The notes: generated by a model not told the origin, from the sequence alone. Shown: positions 17,900 to 28,198, counted from the first letter of the stretch. The stretch is 64,000 bases of DNA from Tyzzerella sp. (GCA_017465565.1 JAFTWA010000019.1:43409-107408), one strand, 5' to 3'. Numbers and translations: made by a program.

Positions 17900-19198
17900 C
17901 TAAAAGATTTTTGATTTCATTACCTTTTCCACAAACTCAGCATTATTTTCTGTGCGTGCGAACATATTTAAAATATTTTCTACTGCTTCATCTGGTCTCA
18001 TGCCATTAAGCGCTTTTCGCATATTGTAAACAGCATCCTGCTCTGCCTGTGTAAGAAGTAAGTCGTCTCTTCTTGTACCAGATTTTGGAATATCGATTGC
18101 AGGGAATACACGTTTTTCCTGTAATTTTCTATCCAGAATGAGTTCCATGTTACCAGTTCCCTTGAATTCTTCGTAAATTACATCGTCCATCTTACTTCCT
18201 GTATCAACCAATGCAGTTGCAAGAATTGTTAGGCTTCCGCCCTCTCTCATATTTCTCGCAGCACCGAAGAAACGCTTTGGCATATGGAGTGCTGCCGGGT
18301 CAAGACCACCTGATAAAGTACGCCCACTTGGTGGAACTGTCAGATTGTATGCTCTTGCAAGTCTAGTAATACTATCCAGAAGAATGATAACATCCTTCTT
18401 ATGCTCTACAAGACGTTTTGCACGCTCAATTACCATTTCTGAAACACGCTTGTGGTGTTCAGGCAATTCATCAAATGTAGAGTAAATTACTTCTACATTA
18501 TCTCCAATAATCGCTTCCTTAATGTCTGTTACTTCTTCTGGACGTTCGTCAATCAGAAGAATCAAAATGTGCATCTCTGGATTATTCTTAAGCACTGCCT
18601 GTGCAACCTGTTTTAAAAGTGTTGTCTTACCTGCTTTCGGTGGTGACACAATCATACCACGCTGACCTTTTCCGATTGGAGACAAGAGGTCTACGATACG
18701 CATAGCCGTACTGCTCTTTCCGTTTTCCAGGCGGAGTCTTTCATCTGGGAAGATTGGAGTCATGTCCTCGAAATTCGCTCTCTGTGTTGCTTCTGCAGTT
18801 GTAAAACCATTAATTTTTGTCACATATAATAATGCACAGAACTTCTCTGTCGGTGCTTTCACCCTTGTATTACCTGTGATAATATCACCAGTCTTCAACC
18901 CGAATCTACGGATTTGTGAAGGTGCTACATACACATCGTTTTCTCCCGGAAGATAATTAGCACTTCTGATAAATCCATATCCATCAGGAAGCACTTCCAA
19001 AATTCCATGTGCCAATTCGCCGCTGTCAAGCTGGTCAATATTAACGGTCCCTGCTGCTTTTACCTTATCTTTCTCATCCTGTTCCAACATTGCTTCAATT
19101 ACTTCTGCTTTTTTCATAGTGCTTGTACCTTTGATATCGCGCGCTTTCGCAAGGTCTCGAAGCGTTGCCAGCGGAAGAGACTCATATTTTTCTCTCAT
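17900..19198 (-). CDS. rho: transcription termination factor Rho
   Basis: A 432-residue RNA helicase. Domains in order: Rho N-terminal helical domain ([13 protein letters not shown]), cold-shock-like primary RNA site ([12 protein letters not shown]), and RecA-like ATPase with Walker A (PPKAGKTT), Walker B ([17 protein letters not shown]) and the Q/R loops (SGGLDPAAL). It unwinds RNA and releases transcripts. The insertion seen in some high-GC Rho proteins is absent. Start at the ATG at 19198 behind GAAAGGG. A TATAAT (19277-19282, minus) lies about 80 bases upstream. Confidence 0.96.
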   Translation of the reverse strand: MREKYESLPLATLRDLAKARDIKGTSTMKKAEVIEAMLEQDEKDKVKAAGTVNIDQLDSGELAHGILEVLPDGYGFIRSANYLPGENDVYVAPSQIRRFGLKTGDIITGNTRVKAPTEKFCALLYVTKINGFTTAEATQRANFEDMTPIFPDERLRLENGKSSTAMRIVDLLSPIGKGQRGMIVSPPKAGKTTLLKQVAQAVLKNNPEMHILILLIDERPEEVTDIKEAIIGDNVEVIYSTFDELPEHHKRVSEMVIERAKRLVEHKKDVIILLDSITRLARAYNLTVPPSGRTLSGGLDPAALHMPKRFFGAARNMREGGSLTILATALVDTGSKMDDVIYEEFKGTGNMELILDRKLQEKRVFPAIDIPKSGTRRDDLLLTQAEQDAVYNMRKALNGMRPDEAVENILNMFARTENNAEFVEKVMKSKIF

Positions 19199-19384
19199 AT
19201 TTAAAACCCTTTCTTTATTCAATTCTTTTATCTGGGGATTCTGTCTTGATGTGACTAGTCGATTTTTTACTATGATATTATACAATATTTCTCAAAAAAA
19301 TCAAACTATTTTTTTCTGTTTGTTGATTTGATTTTTTAAGAATGTTATCATATAAAAATATAACAGATTAAAGGAATTGATTTC

Positions 19385-20335
19385 ATGAAACATTGGGGAG
19401 AAAAAAGATACTACTCTCTTGATTATTATATAAAAGAAACCTTCGGTGAAAAATTGTATAAGCTTTCTTTGGATGGCGGTATGACTTGCCCAAACCGTGA
19501 CGGCACTCTTGGAAATCGGGGCTGTATTTTCTGCAGTGTGGGCGGCTCTGGAGATTTTGCAGGCGACCGCAATATTTCCATCAAAGAACAATTAGAACAG
19601 GGACGACAGCTTGTGAAGCGCAAGCACAAAGGCTCCTCATATATTGCTTATTTTCAGGCATATACGAACACATACGCTCCTGTTTCTTATCTGGAAAAGA
19701 TTTTCATGGAAGCAATAGAAGAGCCAGATGTGAAGGTTTTATCCATTGCCACAAGACCAGACTGCCTCTCTTCTGATATTTTAGACTTGTTATCAAGACT
19801 GAATCAGATAAAGCCTGTCTGGGTAGAGCTTGGACTTCAGACGATTCATCCCGAAAGCGCAAAGTTCATCCGGCGCGGTTATGACCTTGACGTTTTTGAA
19901 AAATCGGTTTATGATTTGAAAAAGATTGGAGTTTCCATCATTGTCCACACAATTCTCTGTCTTCCAAATGAGACAGAAAAAGAAATGTTGGAGACGATAT
20001 ATTATTTAAATAAACTTCCGATTAATGGAATTAAATTACAATTATTGCATATATTGAAGAATACGGACTTAGCTGATTATTATGGAGACAAGCCATTCTT
20101 TCTGCCAAATCTGGAAGAATATCTGGAGCTTCTCGGGAAATTAGTTTCTCACCTCCGCCCAGACATTGTGATTCACCGTCTGACTGGAGATGGGCCAAAA
20201 TCACTCCTAATCGCTCCACTTTGGACTTCGAATAAGCGTCTGGTTCTGAATAGTATGCAAAAATATTTTAAAGATGCCGATATATGGCAAGGAAAGGAGT
20301 ATTTATGTCAGAAGCATTTACACTCTACAAATTGA
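19385..20335 (+). CDS. TIGR01212-family radical SAM protein (YhcC-like)
   Basis: A 316-residue radical SAM enzyme. The 4Fe-4S cysteines lie in CPNRDGTLGNRGCIFC (CxnCxxC), followed by VGGSGDF; IATRPDCL and WVELGLQTIH are the expected SAM-barrel segments. Substrate uncertain; the family is related to Elp3-like and tRNA-modifying enzymes. AAAGGAATTGATTTC precedes the ATG. It overlaps the next gene by 31 bases and is divergent from rho. Confidence 0.88.
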   Translation: MKHWGEKRYYSLDYYIKETFGEKLYKLSLDGGMTCPNRDGTLGNRGCIFCSVGGSGDFAGDRNISIKEQLEQGRQLVKRKHKGSSYIAYFQAYTNTYAPVSYLEKIFMEAIEEPDVKVLSIATRPDCLSSDILDLLSRLNQIKPVWVELGLQTIHPESAKFIRRGYDLDVFEKSVYDLKKIGVSIIVHTILCLPNETEKEMLETIYYLNKLPINGIKLQLLHILKNTDLADYYGDKPFFLPNLEEYLELLGKLVSHLRPDIVIHRLTGDGPKSLLIAPLWTSNKRLVLNSMQKYFKDADIWQGKEYLCQKHLHSTN

Positions 20336-20817
20336 TTATCTTATATATACTGGAAAAAGTTGATTTTCCACTTACCAATGGACAGATTTCAGAATTTATT
20401 TTAGATAAAGGATACACAAATTACTTCACACTTCAGCAGACACTTTCCAGCATGGTAGAGGCTGGATTTATTCGTGAAGAATCTACGCACAATCGTACAT
20501 TGTATCATTTAACAGAAGAAGGGGCAGAGACCATTCAATTTTTCAAATCGAACATCTCTCCTGCGATTCGCGAAGATGTAGACTCTTTTATGAAGGAGAA
20601 AGCATATGATTTAAAAAATGAAGTTTCGGTGAAGGCAGACTACTATCCAAATCATGCAAATGAATATGATGTGCGTTGCCAGATTCTGGAGAACGGAGCT
20701 CCGATTATAGATTTAACGCTAGCAGTTCCTACCGAAGACGAGGCTGTTACTGTGGCCAATAATTGGAGCAAAAAGAATCAAGAAATCTATGCGAAAATTA
20801 TGGCAAGTTTGTTGTAA
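20305..20817 (+). CDS. DUF4364 family protein
   Basis: A 170-residue protein of the DUF4364 family. The N-terminal half looks like a winged helix (LYKLIILYILEKVDFPLTNG, then a helix and RTLYHLTEEG), so DNA binding is plausible; the C-terminal half is a small alpha/beta domain. AAAGGAG precedes the ATG inside the end of the radical SAM gene, showing translational coupling. Function unknown. Confidence 0.85.
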   Translation: MSEAFTLYKLIILYILEKVDFPLTNGQISEFILDKGYTNYFTLQQTLSSMVEAGFIREESTHNRTLYHLTEEGAETIQFFKSNISPAIREDVDSFMKEKAYDLKNEVSVKADYYPNHANEYDVRCQILENGAPIIDLTLAVPTEDEAVTVANNWSKKNQEIYAKIMASLL

Positions 20818-20834
20818 TTCCTTATCATACACGT

Positions 20835-20876
20835 AAAAAAGCCACATTCTCACTACCGATAAAATGTGGCTTTCTT
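20835..20876. terminator. bidirectional terminator
   Basis: AGCCACATT and AATGTGGCT form a 9-bp stem with a 14-base loop; T-rich on the plus side and an A6 run (T on the minus strand) on the other. It separates convergent genes. Confidence 0.8.
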
Positions 20877-20890
20877 ACTTTCTCTATATC

Positions 20891-21883
20891 TTATTTTCCT
20901 TCAAACATCTGCTTCAAACGCAAATTCTCAGCTTCGAGTTCAGCCACTTTCTTTTTCGTATCACTCAACTCTGCTTTTGTTTCTGTTAACTCCATCTTGG
21001 TTTCCGTTAACTCTGTCTTGGTTTCCGTTAACTCTGTCTTGGTTTCCGTTAACTCTGTCTTGGTTTCCGTTAACTCTGTCTTGGTTTCCGTTAACTCTGT
21101 CTTGGTTTCCGTCAACTCTGTCTTGGTTTCCGTTAACTCTGCTTCCGCTTTGATGCGTTCCTTTCTAGCTGCCTCCATGGCAATTTCTTCTTCTCTTTTC
21201 ATCATTCTCATATAGGCTAATGACACCTCCGAATCCCGCTTCACACATTCCACCATTTCGTGAATTTCTTTTAATGTTTCATTTCGGGCATTTTGCATTC
21301 TCGAGTCTTTCATGTAATAGAGAAGTTCGCCGAGTTCCTTTGTCGGATGTCCTTCTGTACCATTCGTGTAAAGAAATATGGTCCTAGCTCCATCGTCATA
21401 AGACATATCTGGCTTTTCTATACAACGATTCTGGATCGTATAAACCATACGGTTATAACCAAACGGATCAAACGGCATAATCATAATCACAATTACATCT
21501 TTTAGTGCACGATAATCCGCTCCACTTTCCAAACTTCCAATATCGATCTTAGAATGATAGAATCTCACTCTTCTTGGCAATGCTTCAACCTTTTCCTCAT
21601 TGTCTTTCTGCTCTGGTTCGATGTCACATATTGTAGCGCTTTCGTGATATTCTTCACCGTCAAGTTCTTCCTCCAGATAAACATCCAATCTCGCTCCGTG
21701 CTTATCTGTATCACTTCCATAATAGACCTTTTGTGGCACCACCTTCAACTTCTTGAAATCCTTGCCCAAAATAATTTTTAATAATTTCTTGCTGAATTTT
21801 TCTCCAAACTTTGGATGATTTACCAATGTAAACATTAAAAAATCATCAAGTAAATTGAGTTCCTCCAGTTTTCTTCTGTGCAT
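20891..21883 (-). CDS. Rpn/PD-(D/E)XK nuclease family protein with heptad-repeat tail
   Basis: About 330 residues. The N-terminal 200 residues match the PD-(D/E)XK nuclease family once labelled putative transposases (Rpn, recombination-promoting nucleases): LLDDFLMFTLVNHPKFGEKF, GARLDVYLEEE and the ICDIEPEQKDN strand supply acidic active-site residues. A charged helix follows, then seven or eight units of ELTETKT forming a predicted coiled coil, and a short leucine-rich end. The second ATG (21883), eight bases after AGGAG, is the better start. No IS ends flank it, so it is a domesticated or stand-alone copy. Confidence 0.82.
   Translation of the reverse strand: MHRRKLEELNLLDDFLMFTLVNHPKFGEKFSKKLLKIILGKDFKKLKVVPQKVYYGSDTDKHGARLDVYLEEELDGEEYHESATICDIEPEQKDNEEKVEALPRRVRFYHSKIDIGSLESGADYRALKDVIVIMIMPFDPFGYNRMVYTIQNRCIEKPDMSYDDGARTIFLYTNGTEGHPTKELGELLYYMKDSRMQNARNETLKEIHEMVECVKRDSEVSLAYMRMMKREEEIAMEAARKERIKAEAELTETKTELTETKTELTETKTELTETKTELTETKTELTETKTELTETKMELTETKAELSDTKKKVAELEAENLRLKQMFEGK
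21000..21146 (-). repeat. 21-bp tandem repeat coding for a coiled coil
   Basis: Six near-identical 21-base units and one partial copy, each giving one TETKTEL heptad. Only one unit differs by a single base (T to C). Degenerate copies flank both sides. Repeat number can change by slippage without breaking the reading frame. Confidence 0.92.
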
Positions 21884-22083
21884 ACGCATAACTCCTTTCC
21901 TATGATGGCAAAGGCATCACGTATGCTAGAACTTCTTACTTTCCGCTGCCTCCGCCATGTTTTTAAGTATTCATATGGGGGATTAGCAACCGAATGGTTA
22001 AGAACTTTCCCAGATATGTAATTTTATTATAGTCTCATCAGGAATATATGTCAATATACTCAAATCTTAAAATTTACTTAGGA

Positions 22084-22560
22084 TTATTTTCTAAGTACTT
22101 CTTCAAAGAAATCTGTTGTACCCGTATTAGCTATTTCATAACGCTTAAAAATACTCGGTTCATCGTCAGGAAAAAAGTCAAAAATCAACAGTTCATCCCC
22201 ATAAAATTCCAAAGAAGCAGTTTCTCGGCCATCCTCATCCATAAACTGAACATAATATCTGATACTAGATTTAAATGGAATCGGAGCAGTTCCTTTGTTT
22301 ACCAACTCCAGTTCCTCCAAAATATTATAAAATCTTTCTGTCTCATCACTCGTCAGAAAAACCGGTTCCGAAAGAACTGTCATTCCTGAGTCAGTGCTGT
22401 CAGTACTTTTTCTTTTTTCTACGCTTATCTGATTTATATTACTATTTTCAAGATAAGAAACTAGCTTTTGACTATGGCTGGGTTGAGATAATTTATATAT
22501 AAACAAGAAAACAATTGAACCCCAAATAATGATTAGAATGATTTTCTTCCATAACTTCAT
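22084..22560 (-). CDS. single-pass membrane protein of unknown function
   Basis: About 158 residues from the ATG at 22560 (GGAG 12 bases upstream). One N-terminal transmembrane helix (KIILIIIWGSIVFLFIYKL) is followed by an exposed alpha/beta domain that contains PVFLTSDETERFYNILEELE, YYVQFMDEDG and LEFYGDELLIFDF. No family recognised. It stands alone in an accessory stretch. Confidence 0.68.
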   Translation of the reverse strand: MKLWKKIILIIIWGSIVFLFIYKLSQPSHSQKLVSYLENSNINQISVEKRKSTDSTDSGMTVLSEPVFLTSDETERFYNILEELELVNKGTAPIPFKSSIRYYVQFMDEDGRETASLEFYGDELLIFDFFPDDEPSIFKRYEIANTGTTDFFEEVLRK

Positions 22561-22698
22561 AAACCTATTATCTCCTTCCACGTACATCAAACTAACATCC
22601 ATGCCTTTCTTATACATCTATATAAAGATTATAATATTATTCATTCTTTACAACAAGCATCAAATCACTTATTGCAAATCTTTCTGTTAAATTAGAAA

Positions 22699-22732
22699 TC
22701 GTCTGTGTGCCGAACAATCAGCACACAGACGA
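22699..22732 (-). terminator. 12-bp perfect hairpin
   Basis: TCGTCTGTGTGC and its exact complement around a 10-base loop; on the minus strand ATTTCTAATTT follows. Possibly the terminator of the gene fragment at 22825. Confidence 0.5.
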
Positions 22733-22824
22733 CTAATATGTTTACGAACACATCCTATAGAAGAGAATGGCATATTACAAAAAGCCAAATCAAAACAACA
22801 ACCGTAACAAAAATTGTACAATAC

Positions 22825-23094
22825 TTAATTATTTGAATACAAGAAGTTTGTTTCAACATTAGATACTCTATCAGTCTCCGTATCAACACTTCTCTCTATT
22901 GTAGGGGCATTATCCATTGTAAAACTCCAACCTACTCCACCGCTTATCTCATCACCGAAATTCAGCCCCACATTAAAAGTAGTAGCTTTCGTACTATTTC
23001 CTGGTGCAGAATCTATGTATTCGTCTTCAGAATATGGCAATTGCATATTTACATATGCATCCGTTTCTTTATAACCAGTTGATTTTAACATCAT
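22825..23094 (-). pseudogene. fragment of a secreted or surface protein (C-terminal part)
   Basis: An 89-codon frame without ribosome site or signal peptide. Its sequence (TTFNVGLNFGDEISGGVGWS, FTMDNAPTIERSV) looks like the exported, Gly/Asn-rich end of a larger secreted protein. The 5' part is missing. It abuts, head to head, the chimeric secreted gene at 23160, so both may result from the same rearrangement. Family not identified. Confidence 0.45.
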
Positions 23095-23159
23095 ATTCGT
23101 TTTTGGAAATTTATTATACTTTAATCGGAAATATTTTTACTTACGAAAGGAAGAAATCC

Positions 23160-24053
23160 ATGAAACGAATTCAAAAATGTGCTCTGTTATCAATATTGAC
23201 ATTAGTTCTAATATTTGCAAATACATCTCTTTCATTTGCATCCGAATCATCAGTATCGGCAACTTATAACTTGCCAAAAGGAGGAACTCAGATTTTTTTT
23301 ATTGAAAATAAAAATGGTGAAATTGATGAGATTATCATTGAAAAATTAGAAAATAATACAAGAGTAGCTGATGACACATATCATGTATATTACAAAACAA
23401 GTAACTGGACTGCTGGATTCTATTTGAAAATTCTAAACAACAAAATCATGAGTATCTCTTCTCCTTATCACAGTGTGAACAGAGGTACCATATCAAATAC
23501 TTTTTTCCATTTAAACAGTCATTATGAGCAGACGGGGCTATCCAAGTCCGCATTAGGCAGTTATGAATCTGACGATTACAAGGACATCAGCCACTATGCC
23601 CTTAACAAACTGGCAGATTTTTATGGCGTGACCACGGACTATCTGCTGGCAAGGGCTGAAATCATGGAAAAGTATCAGCCGGGAGAACATGACAAGGACA
23701 CCTATCTTCTGCAAGCCGCCCATGTCAACGAGGGCGATTATTTCAGTAGCCGAGTACATAATGACATTGACGGCATTATGGAAGATTTACGAGAAGCCCA
23801 TCGTGGCAGAAGTGACGGCGCACCAAAGACTTCCGTTGCGGAAGAACTGAAACGGGATTTGGAAGAAGTGGCAAACTTCGAGGGCAGCCGTGTAGAACAG
23901 CTTTTGATGATATACTGCAAGCAGACCAAGCTCCGCTACAATAAGCTGACCGAAGAAGAAAAACAATGGCTCGTCCGTATCATGCAGAAGTCTGAACTGA
24001 TGAAAAGCCATACTCTTCAAAGAGGAAAAAAAAAAGAAATAGATTCACATTGA
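23160..24053 (+). pseudogene. chimera: DUF5626-like secreted protein fused to a conjugative-element HTH regulator
   Basis: One 297-codon frame made of two unrelated parts. Residues 1-121 have a signal peptide (ALLSILTLVLIFANTSLSFA) and a beta-rich domain resembling DUF5626 secreted proteins. From residue about 123 (TGLSKSALGSYES) it is the recognition helix and C-terminus of an XRE regulator typical of clostridial integrative conjugative elements (HYALNKLADFYGVTTDYLL onward, ending near QRGKKK). The GC content rises sharply at about 23525. The frame stays open, so an exported hybrid could be made, but the HTH half has lost its first helices. AAAGGAAG precedes the ATG. Confidence 0.7.
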
Positions 24054-24140
24054 GACGAAATGAAAGAGTTTGCGGCCAGATTTGCAGGAATCTATTTTCC
24101 AAACTTCTGAACGAAGTCAACGACCAAACGAAAACTCCAT

Positions 24141-24176
24141 AACACACAAAGAGGTCACCGAGCCTCTTTGTGTGTT
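24141..24176 (+). terminator. 14-bp perfect hairpin after the chimeric gene
   Basis: AACACACAAAGAGG and its complement around an 8-base loop. No clear T run, so termination is uncertain. Confidence 0.5.
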
Positions 24177-24210
24177 ATGCGTATACGCAATTAGATTTTA
24201 CTCTTACCAA

Positions 24211-24256
24211 AGAGCAGCAACAATCTCTTATGATATTGTTGCTGCTCTTTCTTTAA
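24211..24256 (+). terminator. strong rho-independent terminator
   Basis: AGAGCAGCAACAAT and its exact complement (14 bp, 10-base loop) followed by TTCTTT. It marks the end of the plus-strand unit and faces the gene ending at 24298. Confidence 0.85.
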
Positions 24257-24297
24257 GGGATTTTTCATATCCCATCCGTATTTATACTTCTAATCTA

Positions 24298-26087
24298 TTA
24301 GTTTCTAACTACTATTTTTGTTAAATAAATTCCCGCTAACGCAAACATACAAATCACAGCCCAAAGCATTATCATATTTGTATCACCTGTCTCAGGAGCC
24401 TTTGTATCTTCTAATTCCTTTCCAGTATTATCTTCCACATCGTCGCCTGTCGCGTCGTCTTTCACAGCACCACCTGTTGTGTCATCTTCTTCATCTGCTA
24501 CATATTTTTCTATGCCTGGCATTGTCCATTCATTATTTAAAATTTCATCGCATGGAAGATAGATACGGAAGTAAAGTTTGAAACCTTCTTCGCCAACCGG
24601 AAGCCAGTTAGGATATTTTTCTGTATCTGCTGGTGCTTCTTTCGCAACATAGATATCGATTGTTCCATCTGCATTATAAACTACGTTACGGTCGTTGATA
24701 CAGTAGCGGTTTTCTTCATTTGCAATCAAGTATTGATCGGTTCCATAAGCTGTGATAGACCAGAAACCAAAACCATTATGCTTATTTAATAATTCCAGCT
24801 GTTCTGCATCAATATGAATTACATATGCATTTTCACCGGTCAATGCTTCGCCTGCCTCATCTGCTTCTGCTGCTGGATATATAGCCATTTCTGCTGGATT
24901 TGCACCAAATCCTGCCAATGCAATCAGGCAGCGAAATGCATATTCTGTACCATAATCACCGATTGGTTCTCCATAATAACTCCATACGCCATTGTCTTTT
25001 CTGAATTCAGAAGATCCTGCCACACAATTCTGTACGATATTCTTACGAATCCATCCATACAAGAGTGTCGTTGCGTCTGTACCAAATTTACTGCTGTCAA
25101 AATCAAGTCCCGGACCCACACCGATATATGAGAAAAGTTTCATTACTTCTGCATCTTCTGCTGCTGGTGGGTTAGAAATCATCAACTCATTTGCTCGGTC
25201 AAAAAATTCATCTACTGTCAAGTTATAAATCACATAATCTAAAGGAACGATACCATCATACTCTTCTTCATATTCACCTACGAGCGGTTGATCTTGTGTA
25301 CTATTCTTTAATTGTTCTAATGTATACATCTTCATCTGGTACTGAATTGTTCGAGTGATGAGCCAACCATCTTTATCGTTATTTTCATCGTCTCCACATA
25401 CAGTACGACCTAAAATCCAAACCATATTTGTAGGACACTTAACTTCAATCATTCCTGTCGGAATTTCGCCTTCAAAGTTTGGTCCTGTGAAAATATATGT
25501 TGTTCTTGATTCAAGTTCATTACATTCGATAATATCGATTGTATTACTGTAAGCATCCATAGCCTGCATGATGCAGAAACGATCTGTCTTAGGAAGTTCC
25601 ACAATAACCGCCGTTTTACTCAAGTCTAAAAATGCCTGGCTGTAGAGTGTATCTACGTTCGGAAGCACAATATCTTTTGCATTTGCATCTGCAAATGCTG
25701 GTACATGTACAAATTGATTCGTTGGTGCCTGTGTATATGTAGCAGCCTCAGTATTTGTAACTTTTTCTGCTGTCACATCCATAAGTACCAGTGGAAACGC
25801 ATACATATATGCCTGATTCATAAGACCAAGAATATTGATCTCACAGCATGTGCATACTCCAACTTCATTTAATGTGTGATTATGTGCTGCTACGTATTCT
25901 GTAGCGCCACATTTTCCACATACTTTCTGTGATAATTCACCATTCGGAACTTTTACAGTACAGATTTTGCATACGTATTCATGTTTGCAAGTTGTAGTGC
26001 TGGTTTCTTCTGCCAATACTGGTGTGGCTACTACGGAAAAAAGCATTACCATTGCTAAAACAGTAGTCATTATTTTTTTATTTTCAT
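24298..26087 (-). CDS. cell-surface DUF1254/DUF1214 protein, start region frameshifted
   Basis: About 595 residues, exported. Order: signal peptide (TTVLAMVMLFSVVATPVLA), a Cys-rich stretch with four CxxC-type pairs, a DUF1254 domain (about 90-230), a DUF1214 domain (about 400-520), an acidic linker, and a sortase-like end (APETGD, hydrophobic helix, VVRN). The domains are found in proteins of unknown function. The ATG at 26087 with GGAG reads MKIKK and then TAA; one more A in the A7 tract would join it to ATGACTACTG at 26070. So either the internal ATG is used or the gene is slippage-controlled. It follows the branching enzyme gene directly. Confidence 0.78.
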
Positions 26088-26088
26088 C

Positions 26089-28068
26089 TCAATTCGTCTC
26101 CTTTAACACGATCGCAGTACGAGTAGGAATATATAATTCCACATAATACTGATCATTAAATTTTTTTACTGGGTATGTCATATGCGCCACCCTTCCATCT
26201 CCGCCATATCTGAAATCATCACTACAAAGAGCAACGGTATAATCTGCACCTTTTGGAACAGGGACAAGTACATTTGTCAAAGACTGACTTGAACTAAAGT
26301 TAAACGCAAAAAGTAGTCCATTACGATAGAATACAATTGTCTTTTCTGGTGCTTTATACAGAACAAGGTCAGCCATTCTCTGTTCAAAAATGCGACTCTC
26401 TTTTGCCTGCTTAATCATATCTTTATCAAAATCACCTAACCATCTATATTTTAAGTCCTTATTATGATATAGACTCCATTGACGGCGACAATAGTGGAAA
26501 CTCCATCCATTTCCTTCACGTGGGAAATCAATCCATTCCGGATGTCCAAATTCATTCCCCATGAAGTTAAGATACGCTTCTCCTCCGCCGGCCAAAGTGA
26601 AAAGACGAATCATTTTGTGGAGTGCGACAGCGCGGTCGATCACAGGATTATGGCAGTCTCTGTTCATATCGGTGTACATAGCAGCATCTGCAAGCCGGAA
26701 GATCATCGTCTTGTCTCCAACAAGTGCCTGATCATGACTTTCTACATAAGATACCGTTCCTTCCCCCGGACGTCTTAAGCACATATCGCCCCACATAGCT
26801 CCGATATCCCATTCTACGTCTTGTTTTTCCTTTACTGTGCGGATCCACATATCCGGAAGACCCATGGCAAGACGATAATCGAAACCGATACCGCCATCTT
26901 CGATAGGAAGACACATACCAGGCATACCGGACATATCCTCTGATATGGTGATTGCTTTAGGATTTACCTGACGAATCAGCTCATTCGCAAGCTGAAGATA
27001 GGTAATTGCTTCTACATCTGTATTCTCTGAAAAATATTTATTATTATTGTCAAAGGATACTCCTAATCCATGGTCGTAATAAAGCATGGATGTAACTCCG
27101 TCAAAACGGAACCCGTCAAAATGATACTCTGTCATCCAGAATTTCAAGTTGGAAAGAAGAAAGTGAATCACTTCATCTTTTCCGTAGTTAAAACATTTTG
27201 TTTTCCATGCAGGATGCTCGCCCTTCTCACCATCATGGAAGAACTGCCATGTAGTTCCATCAAACATATTGATGCCTTCTGCTGTATTTTTAACAGCGTG
27301 GGAGTGAACCACATCAAGAAGCACACGGATTCCCATTTTGTGAGCTTTGTTAATTAAATATTTTAAATCTTCTGGTTTTCCAAACCAACTTGATGCAGCG
27401 TAGAAGTTAGATACCTGATATCCAAAGCTTCCATAGTAAGGATGCTCCATAATAGCCATGAGCTGGATTGTGTTGTAGCCGCATTCTTTAATCCATGGTA
27501 AAGTTTTATCAGCAAATTCGCGGTAAGTACTAACTTTACCGTCTTCCTGAGACATACCCACATGCGCTTCATATATGTAAAGAGAATCTTCCGGTTCAAA
27601 ATTCTGGTCTGTCCATTCAAATACTTTTTTGTCATCCACTACTTCAGCAGTCCAGACAATCGTTTTTGGATCCTGCACGACTCTTTTTGCATAAAGAGGA
27701 ATGTGTTCTGTACGAGTCATATTGACATCAACAATTGTTTTGACTTTACATCCGTCCCATAATGTTTTCTCTGGAAGTTTTAACTCCCAGATACCATTTT
27801 CCAATCTCTTCATTGGGTGTTCAGTCCAATGCCAATTATTAAATTCTCCTGTCAGATAGAGCTGATAGGCATTTGGCGCCCATTCTCGATAAACCCAGCC
27901 ATCATCTACATGATGTATGCCGAAGTAGTCATGAGCATTGGCAAAATCACTTAATGTCATTTTATCACCTAAAAGGCGCCATTTAGTATGATGATAAAGA
28001 TGCATACGAAGATCGATGTCACCTGAAAAAGGCATCAATTGTGGGTTTAATTCCAAAATTCTATACAT
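26089..28068 (-). CDS. glgB: 1,4-alpha-glucan branching enzyme (GH13)
   Basis: A 659-residue enzyme that moves oligoglucan chains to alpha-1,6 positions in glycogen. It has a CBM48-like N-terminal domain (WVYREWAPNAYQLYLTGEFN), a TIM barrel with nucleophile in DGFRFDGVTSM, the acid in ISEDMSGMPG, and ESHDQALVGDKT, and a C-terminal beta domain. The sequence is closer to eukaryotic branching enzymes than to E. coli GlgB. AGGAGG before the ATG at 28068. A TetR-like gene is divergent. A second copy lies at 45132-47126. Confidence 0.93.
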   Translation of the reverse strand: MYRILELNPQLMPFSGDIDLRMHLYHHTKWRLLGDKMTLSDFANAHDYFGIHHVDDGWVYREWAPNAYQLYLTGEFNNWHWTEHPMKRLENGIWELKLPEKTLWDGCKVKTIVDVNMTRTEHIPLYAKRVVQDPKTIVWTAEVVDDKKVFEWTDQNFEPEDSLYIYEAHVGMSQEDGKVSTYREFADKTLPWIKECGYNTIQLMAIMEHPYYGSFGYQVSNFYAASSWFGKPEDLKYLINKAHKMGIRVLLDVVHSHAVKNTAEGINMFDGTTWQFFHDGEKGEHPAWKTKCFNYGKDEVIHFLLSNLKFWMTEYHFDGFRFDGVTSMLYYDHGLGVSFDNNNKYFSENTDVEAITYLQLANELIRQVNPKAITISEDMSGMPGMCLPIEDGGIGFDYRLAMGLPDMWIRTVKEKQDVEWDIGAMWGDMCLRRPGEGTVSYVESHDQALVGDKTMIFRLADAAMYTDMNRDCHNPVIDRAVALHKMIRLFTLAGGGEAYLNFMGNEFGHPEWIDFPREGNGWSFHYCRRQWSLYHNKDLKYRWLGDFDKDMIKQAKESRIFEQRMADLVLYKAPEKTIVFYRNGLLFAFNFSSSQSLTNVLVPVPKGADYTVALCSDDFRYGGDGRVAHMTYPVKKFNDQYYVELYIPTRTAIVLKETN

Positions 28069-28174
28069 TGAAATACCTCCTAATATATAATCTTTTTCAA
28101 GCTGATTCCACAAAATAATGGACATCAGTTGTTTTTCTAATTATAATAATAATCGGATAAAATTATAATGTCCA

Positions 28175-28198
28175 CCAACGATTTTCTGCATCCGTTGG
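28175..28198. promoter_or_regulatory. inverted repeat between glgB and the TetR gene (candidate operator)
   Basis: CCAACG and CGTTGG separated by 12 bases. On the minus strand it touches a TGGACA that could be the glgB -35 box. TetR proteins often bind such sites in divergent promoters; the link is inference. Confidence 0.3.

Noticed and set aside
20998-21146. Possible CRISPR-like repeats
   Set aside because: Units are directly adjacent with no spacers and encode a regular heptad in frame.
20763-21215. Plus-strand frames full of VNSVLVS or LSWFPLT repeats
   Set aside because: They are antisense shadows of the 21-bp repeat in the PD-(D/E)XK gene.
23738-24020. Minus-strand frames opposite the chimeric gene
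   Set aside because: They are shadows of the regulator-derived half, with no start signals.
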